Part shown: one piece after another, positions 18,873 to 26,025 of the stretch | Numbering within the stretch: the first letter of the stretch is position 1 | Layout: each line of letters starts with the position of its first letter | Assembly: GCA_964543235.1 (NCBI GenBank) | Contig: CAZIXE010000013.1 | Span: 10,665-74,664, forward strand | Source: JANMMJ01 sp964543235 | GTDB taxonomy: Bacteria > Pseudomonadota > Alphaproteobacteria > Rhizobiales > Aestuariivirgaceae | Length of the DNA stretch: 64,000 nt | Direction of reading: 5' to 3' | Made by a program: the position numbers and the translations under genes | Notes under the pieces: generated by a model | Databases searched by the model: none | Told to the model about the DNA's origin: nothing | What the model saw: the letters and a program-made list of their open reading frames with translations, nothing else

Positions 18873-19298
18873 TCAGCCGGTCACATAGAGCCGCAGGCCG
18901 AACCAGATCCACATGGCGAGCACGCAACCGAAGCCGGCAGCAAAGGCATAGAAGCGCCGCGCCAGGTTGTTCGAGCCCGTGTGGATCAGCGTGTGGACCA
19001 GCCTGGTGGCCACGAACATGAACGACAGCACGACAGTCGCGGCATCGGCCAGCCGGGTCGCCAGCAGCAGCGCAACGCCGGCATACCAGAGAACCGGCAC
19101 CTGAAACTGGTTGTCGAAATTGTTGCCGATCTGGCGCAGCCGCGCCGGCCAGCGGCTGGTGTCGAGGGCCACCTCCGCCAGACGGACCTTGCCGCTGCGC
19201 GCCGACGCCACGCGTCCCCTGCCGAGCCTTATGCCCAGATAGCCGACCAGCGCCACATGCAGAAAGACGGGCAGCAACTGCCACTGCACAATGGTCAT
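18873..19298 (-). CDS. MAPEG family membrane protein
   Basis: Small integral membrane protein of the MAPEG family (eicosanoid and glutathione metabolism in eukaryotes; role in bacteria mostly unknown). 141 residues with about four membrane segments. The family core is IGNNFDNQFQVPVLWYAG near residues 55-75, followed by ATRLVHTLIHTGSNNLARR. It lies between guaB and rsmB with gaps of 3 bases on each side, an arrangement seen in other Hyphomicrobiales. Confidence 0.88.
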   Translation of the reverse strand: MTIVQWQLLPVFLHVALVGYLGIRLGRGRVASARSGKVRLAEVALDTSRWPARLRQIGNNFDNQFQVPVLWYAGVALLLATRLADAATVVLSFMFVATRLVHTLIHTGSNNLARRFYAFAAGFGCVLAMWIWFGLRLYVTG

Positions 19299-19301
19299 GG
19301 C

Positions 19302-20774
19302 TCAGGAAGTCTGGCGCTGGTAGTTGGGAGCTTCGCGGGTGATCATGACGTCATGGACGTGGCTTTCGCGCATTCCGGCACCGGTGATGCGGATGAATTC
19401 GACGCGGCGCTGCAGTTCCGCGATGTCGGCGGCGCCGACATAGCCCATGGCGGCCCGAAGCCCGCCCACCAGTTGATGGACGACGCCGGCAACCGGCCCC
19501 TTGTAGGCCACCTGCCCTTCGATCCCTTCGGGCACCAGTTTGAGATTGTCGCGCACCTCCTGCTGGAAATAGCGGTCGGCGGAGCCGCGCGCCATGGCGC
19601 CCACCGAGCCCATGCCGCGATAGGATTTGTAGCTGCGGCCCTGATAGAGGAACACTTCGCCCGGGCTTTCATCAGTGCCGGCCAGAAGCGAACCCACCAT
19701 GGCCACACTGGCGCCGGCGGCGATGGCCTTGGCCAGGTCGCCCGAGTACTTGATGCCGCCGTCGGCGATCACCGGCACGTCGGATTTGTCGGCGACGCCA
19801 GCACATTCCATGATGGCCGAGAGTTGCGGCACGCCGACCCCCGCCACGACTCGCGTCGTGCAGATCGACCCCGGACCGATCCCGACCTTGATGGCATCGG
19901 CGCCGGCATCGATCAGGGCGCGGGCGGCATCGGCGGTGGCGATGTTGCCGGCAATGATCTGCACCTTGTTGGACAGTTTCTTGATGCGCTTCACTTGGTC
20001 GATCACGTGGACGGAATGGCCATGGGCGGTGTCCACGACAATGAGGTCGGCGCCGGCATCGATGAGACTTTCGGCGCGGGCAAAGCCGGCATCGCCGGTG
20101 CCGGTGGCGGCGGCCACGCGCAGCCGGCCCTGCTCGTCCTTGGCGGCGCCGGGATGGTGTTCGGCCTTCTCCATGTCGGTGACGGTGATGAGGCCAACAC
20201 ACTTGAAATCCTCGTCGACGACGATCAGCTTTTCGATCCGGTACTTGTGAAGCAGGCGCCGGGCCTCGTCGCGGTCCACGCCCTCGCGCACGGTGACGAG
20301 GTTCTCGCGAGTCATCAGGTCCGAGACCCTGGCGGTGGGATCGGTGGCAAAGCGGACGTCGCGATTGGTGATGATGCCGACCAGCGTGCCATCGGAACTG
20401 ACCACGGGAATCCCCGAAATCCTGTGCTGCTCCTTGAGCCGCATCACGTCGGCAAGCGTCGCGTCAGGGCTGATGGTCACGGGATTGACCACCATGCCGG
20501 ACTCGAAGCGCTTGACGCGGCGAACATGCTCTGCCTGTTCCTGCGGGCTCAAATTCTTGTGGATGACGCCAAGCCCACCGGCCTGGGCCATGGCGATGGC
20601 GAGGCCCGCCTCGGTGACCGTGTCCATGGCGGCGGAGATGATGGGGATAGACAAGTTGATGCCGCGGGTGATCCGGGTGGCCGTCGAGACCTGCGCCGGC
20701 AGGACGGCGGAGGCGCCCGGTTTCATGAGAACGTCGTCAAAGGTCAAATATTCTGGGATCTGGCGCGGCGCCAT
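19302..20774 (-). CDS. guaB: Inosine-5'-monophosphate dehydrogenase
   Basis: Oxidises IMP to XMP with NAD+, the rate-limiting step of GMP synthesis. The N-terminus (MAPRQIPEYLTFDDVLMKPG) is typical. Two CBS domains occupy about residues 95-205 (MRLKEQHRISGIPVVSSDG and LHKYRIEKLIVVDEDF). The catalytic Cys is in KVGIGPGSICTTRVVAGVG near residue 305. About 490 residues. ATG at 20774 has AAAGG upstream; a TTG at 20783 would add three residues. First gene of the guaB-MAPEG-rsmB unit. Confidence 0.97.
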   Translation of the reverse strand: MAPRQIPEYLTFDDVLMKPGASAVLPAQVSTATRITRGINLSIPIISAAMDTVTEAGLAIAMAQAGGLGVIHKNLSPQEQAEHVRRVKRFESGMVVNPVTISPDATLADVMRLKEQHRISGIPVVSSDGTLVGIITNRDVRFATDPTARVSDLMTRENLVTVREGVDRDEARRLLHKYRIEKLIVVDEDFKCVGLITVTDMEKAEHHPGAAKDEQGRLRVAAATGTGDAGFARAESLIDAGADLIVVDTAHGHSVHVIDQVKRIKKLSNKVQIIAGNIATADAARALIDAGADAIKVGIGPGSICTTRVVAGVGVPQLSAIMECAGVADKSDVPVIADGGIKYSGDLAKAIAAGASVAMVGSLLAGTDESPGEVFLYQGRSYKSYRGMGSVGAMARGSADRYFQQEVRDNLKLVPEGIEGQVAYKGPVAGVVHQLVGGLRAAMGYVGAADIAELQRRVEFIRITGAGMRESHVHDVMITREAPNYQRQTS

Positions 20775-20887
20775 GGCGGCCAACCTTTCGTGGGCGGTTA
20801 TCGGAGCAAAGACTCGAGGTTGGCGGCTGTCCTTAACACCTGCCGGACGGTGCGGGCAAGCGGCGCGTGCCGGACGAGTTCCATCGG

Positions 20888-21592
20888 TCAGGCCGCCGTA
20901 GCCCTGAACCCCACGGCCAGGACGAAGAGCTCGGCGCTGTCATCGCGGCTGGCCTTGGGTTTCACATGTCGCACCGAGGCAAAATCGCGCTTCATCAGTT
21001 TGAGGATGTCGCCTTCGGTGCCGCCGCGCAGCACCTTGGCGAGAAACACCCCGCCTGGCCTGAGAACCGTGCGCGCAAAATCATAGGCCGCCTCGGCCAG
21101 CGCCATGATCTGCAAATGATCGGTCTGGCGGTGGCCGGTCGCATGGGCGGCCATGTCGGAGATCACCGCATCGGCCTTCTCGCCGCCGAGCGCCGCGACG
21201 AGAGCGGCGGGAGCATCAGCGTCGTAAAAGTCCTTGTGCAGGATGGTGACGCCGGGGATCGGCTCCATGCCGTGCATGTCGATCGCCACCACCCTGCCCT
21301 GGCCTTCGACCGAGCGGACACGTTGTGCGGCGACCTGCGACCAGCCGCCGGGGGCAGCGCCGAGATCGACGATCTTCATGCCGGGCTTGAGGAAGCGGTA
21401 CCGGTCGTCGATTTCAATCAGCTTGAAGGCGGCGCGCGAGCGATAGCCCTGGCGGCGCGCCTCGGCCACGTAGGGGTCGTTGAGCTGCCGCTCCAGCCAG
21501 GCCTTCTGCGAGGGCGTCCTGCCCTTGCCGGTCCTGACCCGGACCTTGAGGCGGCGCGGATCGCCGATCGAGGAGCGCCCGGGCCGGCTCAT
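20888..21592 (-). CDS. rlmE: 23S rRNA (uridine-2'-O)-methyltransferase RlmE/FtsJ
   Basis: Methylates the 2'-O of U2552 (E. coli numbering) of 23S rRNA, a late step in large-subunit assembly. The SAM motif is KIVDLGAAPGGWSQVAAQRV near residue 73, after SRAAFKLIEIDDRYRFLKPG, which holds the first catalytic Lys of the K-D-K-E tetrad. VISDMAAHATGHRQTDH and GGVFLAKVLRGG carry the Asp and the second Lys. 234 residues, with an N-terminal basic extension. Its start overlaps the stop of the phosphatase gene by 4 bases (ATGA). Confidence 0.93.
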   Translation of the reverse strand: MSRPGRSSIGDPRRLKVRVRTGKGRTPSQKAWLERQLNDPYVAEARRQGYRSRAAFKLIEIDDRYRFLKPGMKIVDLGAAPGGWSQVAAQRVRSVEGQGRVVAIDMHGMEPIPGVTILHKDFYDADAPAALVAALGGEKADAVISDMAAHATGHRQTDHLQIMALAEAAYDFARTVLRPGGVFLAKVLRGGTEGDILKLMKRDFASVRHVKPKASRDDSAELFVLAVGFRATAA

Positions 21593-22719
21593 CCGGCGCT
21601 CCCGTAGACGCCATCATCCTGCATCATCAGGGTCAGGATGCCTTCGCGCAGGCCGCGGTCGGCCACGCGGATGCGCGGCGAGGGAAAGATGGCGCGGATC
21701 TCCTCCAGAATGGCGCAGCCCGCCAGCACCAGATCGGCACGGTCCTTGCCGATGCAGGGATGGGCGGCGCGCTCGGCGAATGACAGGCCCAGGAGCTTCT
21801 CGGTCACCTCGCCAACCCGGTCGCTGACCAGCCAGCAGCCGTCGACGCGCGAGCGGTCATAACGGCGCAGGCCAAGCTGTACACCGGCAATGGTCGTCAC
21901 CGTGCCCGATGTGCCGAGCAGATGATCGGGCAGCCGGTCGATGCCGGTCCGGGCTTTCACCTCCGCCGCAAAGTCGAGAAGCGGCTGCTGCAGCGACTGG
22001 CGCATTTCGGCAAAGGCCTCGCGCGTTACATCGGCGCCACCAAAGCGCTCGGAGATGGTGACGACGCCGGCCGCCAGCGAGGTCCAGGCCGCGATGTCCC
22101 AGCGCCCATCGTTCTTGGCCAGCCACATGAGCTCGGTCGAGCCGCCGCCAATGTCGAAGACGAGACAGCTTTCGGCAGCCGCATCGACCAAGGGGGCAGC
22201 GCCGGTGGCGGCGAGCTGGGCTTCGGTCTCGCGGTCGATGACTTCGAGCACGAGGCCGGTTTCCTCGGTCACCCGGGCTATGAACTCGGCGCCGTTCTGG
22301 GCGCGCCGGCAGGCCTCGGTGGCAACGAGGCGGCGTCTCGCGACCTTGCGCCACGTCAGCTTATTGGCGCAGACCCGCAAAGCCTCGATGGTCCGGGCCA
22401 TGGCGGCGTCATCGAGACGGCCGCTGCGGCTCAACCCCTCGCCCAGCCTGACAATGCGGGAAAAGGCGTCCGTCACCACAAAACCGCCTTCGGCCGGCGT
22501 GGCGATCAGCAATCTACAGTTGTTAGTTCCGAGATCAACCGCCCCGTACAGCGGCTCATGCGGCAGCCCCTCTCGACCTGTGGTCGCAGAGCGGGCACCG
22601 GCATGCTTGCGCTCAGAGCCGGAAGCCAGCCGGCCATGCGAGGCATCCACGTCGAATAGCTTTCCGGTGGACCCCAAACACCGCGGGCAAACCGCGCCGG
22701 TGTTTCCGATCCCCCTCAA
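21589..22719 (-). CDS. Ppx/GppA family exopolyphosphatase
   Basis: ASKHA-fold phosphatase acting on inorganic polyphosphate or guanosine pentaphosphate. The first phosphate loop is LYGAVDLGTNNCRLLIATP and the second is CLVFDIGGGSTELMWLAK. A conserved TGREG...EPLYGAVD region precedes the domain. 376 residues as drawn, but the first 57 do not belong to the family fold. The frame opens with a TTG at 22719; a GTG at 22650 with GGAAAG upstream is a plausible alternative. Coupled to rlmE by a 4-base overlap, an arrangement common in alphaproteobacteria. Confidence 0.9.
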   Translation of the reverse strand: MRGIGNTGAVCPRCLGSTGKLFDVDASHGRLASGSERKHAGARSATTGREGLPHEPLYGAVDLGTNNCRLLIATPAEGGFVVTDAFSRIVRLGEGLSRSGRLDDAAMARTIEALRVCANKLTWRKVARRRLVATEACRRAQNGAEFIARVTEETGLVLEVIDRETEAQLAATGAAPLVDAAAESCLVFDIGGGSTELMWLAKNDGRWDIAAWTSLAAGVVTISERFGGADVTREAFAEMRQSLQQPLLDFAAEVKARTGIDRLPDHLLGTSGTVTTIAGVQLGLRRYDRSRVDGCWLVSDRVGEVTEKLLGLSFAERAAHPCIGKDRADLVLAGCAILEEIRAIFPSPRIRVADRGLREGILTLMMQDDGVYGSAG

Positions 22720-22746
22720 ATACTTGCGTTAAATGAAGCTTAGCAG

Positions 22747-22767
22747 CTTTGCGACAGTTCCGCAAAG
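22747..22767. promoter_or_regulatory. Perfect inverted repeat between ppx and the histidine kinase gene
   Basis: CTTTGCG (22747-22753) and CGCAAAG (22761-22767) form a 7-bp inverted repeat with a 7-base spacer. It lies between the two divergent genes, 28 bases from the ppx frame opening and 87 bases from the kinase start. It could be an operator for a dimeric regulator or a hairpin in a leader. Confidence 0.4.
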
Positions 22768-22853
22768 TTTGCGCATAAACGATTCAACCCAAGCCATGGT
22801 GTTAACTGCTCCTTATCGGGTTTCTTGCAACAGTGCAGGCTCAGGGGCGGAGC

Positions 22854-23747
22854 ATGAGAACTTTCGGTCCACGCTGGTTCAAGGATGGAACGTTGATGGC
22901 GGAGTTTTCCGACTCCTTCGGCCATGCCATCGCCCGGCAGAAGCAGACACTGGCGCTCAATGCCGCCAAGGTTGAAGCCGAACTCGCTTCCAAGGCCAAG
23001 TCGGAGTTCATCGCCAACATGAGCCATGAGCTCAGGACGCCGCTCAACGCAATCCTGGGTTTTTCCGACATGCTGATGATGCTCAAGGAAGCCGAGCCTG
23101 AGAAGGTTCACCAGTATGCCGGCTTCATCAAGCAGGCGGCGGATCACCTGCTGTCGCTGATCAACGGCATTCTCGACGTCTCGAAAATCCAGGCCGGCAA
23201 GCTCACCGTCGACTGCGAGCCCTTCGACGTCACCAGGGTGCTCGATTCCTGCATGCTGATCCTGGCCGCCAAGGCCAAGGACAAGACCATCGAACTCACC
23301 AGCGACGTGCAGGCGGATCTGCCGAAGCTCTTTGCCGATCCGCTGCGGGTCAAGCAGATCCTCATCAACATCCTCGGCAACGCCATCAAGTTCACACCGG
23401 AGGGCGGGCGCGTCCATGTCAAGGTCGATATCGGCGCGCGCGGCTTCCTGTCGATCGCGGTGACGGATACCGGTGTCGGCATGTCGCCCCAGGACGTGGA
23501 TACGGCCATGCGGCCATTCGGCCAGGTCGATTCCGGCTTCAACAAGAAGCATGAGGGCACGGGGCTGGGCCTGCCCATATCCTATGCGCTGGCCCGGCTG
23601 CATGGCGGGAACCTCACGGTCGAATCGGAAAAGGGCACGGGGACGCGCGTCACCGTGCTGCTGCCCGTGCATGTGCCGTCGGGCAGCCTGCAGCCGCCAC
23701 TGCATCAACCCATTCCCGCCGCGCCGGCGCGGCCCACCCAACATTAG
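22854..23747 (+). CDS. Soluble sensor histidine kinase
   Basis: Two-component histidine kinase without membrane segments or a recognisable sensor domain. After a coiled helical lead (residues 18-50) the H-box is EFIANMSHELRTPLNAILGF with His near residue 58. The HATPase domain has the N-box ILINILGNAIKFTPEGG, the G1 box VTDTGVGMS and the G2 box GTGLGLPISYALARLHGG. About 297 residues; the C-terminus is Pro-rich. ATG at 22854 follows AGGGG; a GTG at 22833 or an ATG at 22896 are alternatives. No receiver domain or response regulator gene is adjacent. The core resembles the PleC/DivL type of alphaproteobacterial kinase, but the partner is unknown. Confidence 0.9.
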   Translation: MRTFGPRWFKDGTLMAEFSDSFGHAIARQKQTLALNAAKVEAELASKAKSEFIANMSHELRTPLNAILGFSDMLMMLKEAEPEKVHQYAGFIKQAADHLLSLINGILDVSKIQAGKLTVDCEPFDVTRVLDSCMLILAAKAKDKTIELTSDVQADLPKLFADPLRVKQILINILGNAIKFTPEGGRVHVKVDIGARGFLSIAVTDTGVGMSPQDVDTAMRPFGQVDSGFNKKHEGTGLGLPISYALARLHGGNLTVESEKGTGTRVTVLLPVHVPSGSLQPPLHQPIPAAPARPTQH

Positions 23748-23762
23748 GAGCGCACAGTCAGC

Positions 23763-25727
23763 ATGCTGGCACAACAGCCCTCACGCGGCGGCTCGACGGT
23801 CCCGGAACTCAACAGCCTGGAGCGGCTGGGACGCATCGTTGCGGTGACCGGCGCGCACTCCATCATCCTGCTTGACGCGGTCGACGAGATGCGCGGCGGG
23901 CCGTCGCACAACAGCCCGGAAATCGGCACGCTGCTCAAGGTCGACACACCCACGTCGATCACGCTGGCGCTGGTGTCGGCGCTGAGTTCGCCGATGCCGT
24001 CGCACAGCCAGAACGAACAGGAACTGCGCATCGTCGAGGTCGAGTTCATCGGCGAGCTGCCCAAGGACGAGGCAGGGCGGCCCAAGCAGTTCCGGCGCGG
24101 CATTTCAGTCTACCCCTCGCTCGGCAACATCGTGTTCCGCGCCAACAAGGAAGAGCTGGCAAAAGCCTATGCCTGCGATACCGACACGTCGATCCGCATC
24201 GGCCACATCCAGCAGGACCCGACCATCCCGGCGATGGTCAAGATCGACGAGATGCTGGGCAAGCATTTCGCGGTTTTGGGCACCACCGGAACCGGCAAGT
24301 CCTGCTCGGTGGCGCTGATCCTGCGGCGCATTCTGGAGAAGAACCCGCTCGCCCATATCCTGCTGCTCGACGTCCATCGCGAGTACTCGCAGTCGTTCAA
24401 GCAGTGGGCGGAGATCATCACGCCCGACAACATGCAGCTGCCGTTCTGGCTGCTCAACTTCGACGAGGCGGTGGAAATCCTGATCGGCAGCCAGGCCAAC
24501 CGCGAGGCCGACATCGAGGTGCTGCGCGAACTGATCCCCATCGCCAAGCAGCGCTACATGGCGAACCAGCGCAAGGACCGGGCCAACATGCTGCGCACGG
24601 CGCCGGGACTCGACAATTCCAACATCGGCGTCGATACGCCGATCCCCTACCGCACCTCCGACCTGATCGGCATTCTCGAGGAGTATATCGGCAAGCTCGA
24701 TCTCAAGGGGGAACTCGCGCCCTACAAGCGGCTCAAGTCGCGCATCGAGACGATCAGCCGCGATCCCCGCTATGCCTTCATGTTCGGCAGCCTGACGGTG
24801 CAGGATACCATGGCCCAGGTGCTGGGCCGGCTGTTCCGCGTGCCGGTGGCCGGCAAGCCCATCGCCATCCTTGAACTGGGCGGCCTCCCCTCCGAAATCA
24901 TCAATGTGTGCGTATCAGTGCTGGCGAGGCTCGCCTTCGACTTCGGAGTGTGGAGTGCGGGCCGGGTGCCGATCACCTTCGTGTGCGAGGAAGCGCACCG
25001 CTACGTGCCGCTCGACAAGACGCTGGGCTTCGAGCCCACCAAGCGGGCCCTGTCGCGCATCGCCAAGGAGGGCCGCAAATACGGGGTGTCGCTGTGCATC
25101 GTGACCCAGCGCCCGGCGGAACTCGACCCGACGATCCTGTCGCAGTGCAACACCATCTTCTCGCTCCGCCTGACCAATGAGCGCGACCAGGAAATCCTCA
25201 AGGCGGGCATTTCCGACGCCGCGGCGAGCCTGCTTGAATTCATGCCGACCATGGGGACGGGCGAGGCGATCACCTTCGGCGAGGGGGTGGCCCTGCCCAC
25301 GCGCATCAAGTTCGACATGCTGCCGGCCGCCGAATCGCCCAAGAGCAACACGGCGTCGTTCACCGAGAACTGGTCCAAGGACCTGCCCGATGACGGTTTC
25401 CTGCAGGAGGTGGTGAACCGCTGGCGGGCGCAGACCTTCAACCCGGCCAGCGCCGACTACACGCTGGACACGCCGGCCGCAGGACAGCCTGCCGCGCCGC
25501 CACCACCACCCGCCGCGGGTGCCGGGGGGGCACTGTTCACCAACCCGCCGGCCGGCGCGCCGCCGGCACAGCCAAGTCTGCGCCGGTTGCAGCCGCTGGG
25601 CGGACCCAACCCCTTGCAGCGCGGTGCTCCACCGCCACCACCGCAGCCCGCCGCCGCGCCCCCGCCGGCCGCGCCCAGCAATGCCTCGCAGAGCCTCGCC
25701 AGCCTGATCAAGCAGTTCCGCGGCTGA
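23763..25727 (+). CDS. HerA-like (DUF87) ATPase
   Basis: Hexameric FtsK/HerA-type ATPase. An N-terminal beta-barrel (HAS-barrel-like, residues 18-130: RIVAVTGAHSIILLDAV) precedes the ATPase core. Walker A is GTTGTGKSCSVALILRR (residues 173 on), Walker B is ITFVCEEAHRYVP near residue 405, and the sensor region is CIVTQRPAELDPTILSQCNT. The C-terminal 90 residues are a Pro/Ala-rich tail. 654 residues. HerA proteins usually work with a NurA nuclease in end resection or with defence partners; neither is next to it here. It follows a histidine kinase gene by 15 bases, so the two may be co-transcribed. Confidence 0.88.
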   Translation: MLAQQPSRGGSTVPELNSLERLGRIVAVTGAHSIILLDAVDEMRGGPSHNSPEIGTLLKVDTPTSITLALVSALSSPMPSHSQNEQELRIVEVEFIGELPKDEAGRPKQFRRGISVYPSLGNIVFRANKEELAKAYACDTDTSIRIGHIQQDPTIPAMVKIDEMLGKHFAVLGTTGTGKSCSVALILRRILEKNPLAHILLLDVHREYSQSFKQWAEIITPDNMQLPFWLLNFDEAVEILIGSQANREADIEVLRELIPIAKQRYMANQRKDRANMLRTAPGLDNSNIGVDTPIPYRTSDLIGILEEYIGKLDLKGELAPYKRLKSRIETISRDPRYAFMFGSLTVQDTMAQVLGRLFRVPVAGKPIAILELGGLPSEIINVCVSVLARLAFDFGVWSAGRVPITFVCEEAHRYVPLDKTLGFEPTKRALSRIAKEGRKYGVSLCIVTQRPAELDPTILSQCNTIFSLRLTNERDQEILKAGISDAAASLLEFMPTMGTGEAITFGEGVALPTRIKFDMLPAAESPKSNTASFTENWSKDLPDDGFLQEVVNRWRAQTFNPASADYTLDTPAAGQPAAPPPPPAAGAGGALFTNPPAGAPPAQPSLRRLQPLGGPNPLQRGAPPPPPQPAAAPPPAAPSNASQSLASLIKQFRG

Positions 25728-26025
25728 TCCGGCGCGGCGCGCCCGAAGGTTTCCAAACTGTTCGTGGTAGGCTGGCAGCCGGGCCAAGTCGTTCCCGATT
25801 GCCCGCCGAATAATCTGCCGCTTGGATCCAGGCTCCGGTTTATCTTGGAAGATTTTCCTTAGCACACGCGGGCAATACCAATGGCGTCCCGGTCACCGCT
25901 ATTAACTTTAATCTGTTCTATTTTGAGACAATTTTGCCTCGGATGTTAAGAATTACTCAGGCCGAGGCTTCGCCTCCGCCCGTCAGCTCAACCTAACCTG
26001 TCCATCCGAGAAGGGAGATTGCCGC
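25728..26025. other. Intergenic region upstream of the large RTX gene
   Basis: This 298-base gap is more AT-rich than its surroundings around 25895-25960, as expected for a promoter region, but I cannot assign -35/-10 boxes with confidence. A short hairpin, GAGGC-TTC-GCCTC, lies at 25964-25976 in what is probably the 5' leader. GAAGGGAGA precedes the RTX start codon as ribosome-binding site. No coding frame in it is convincing. Confidence 0.5.

Noticed and set aside
18681..21086. 801-codon plus-strand frame opposite rsmB, MAPEG and guaB
   Set aside because: Shadow; the minus-strand genes have clear catalytic motifs.
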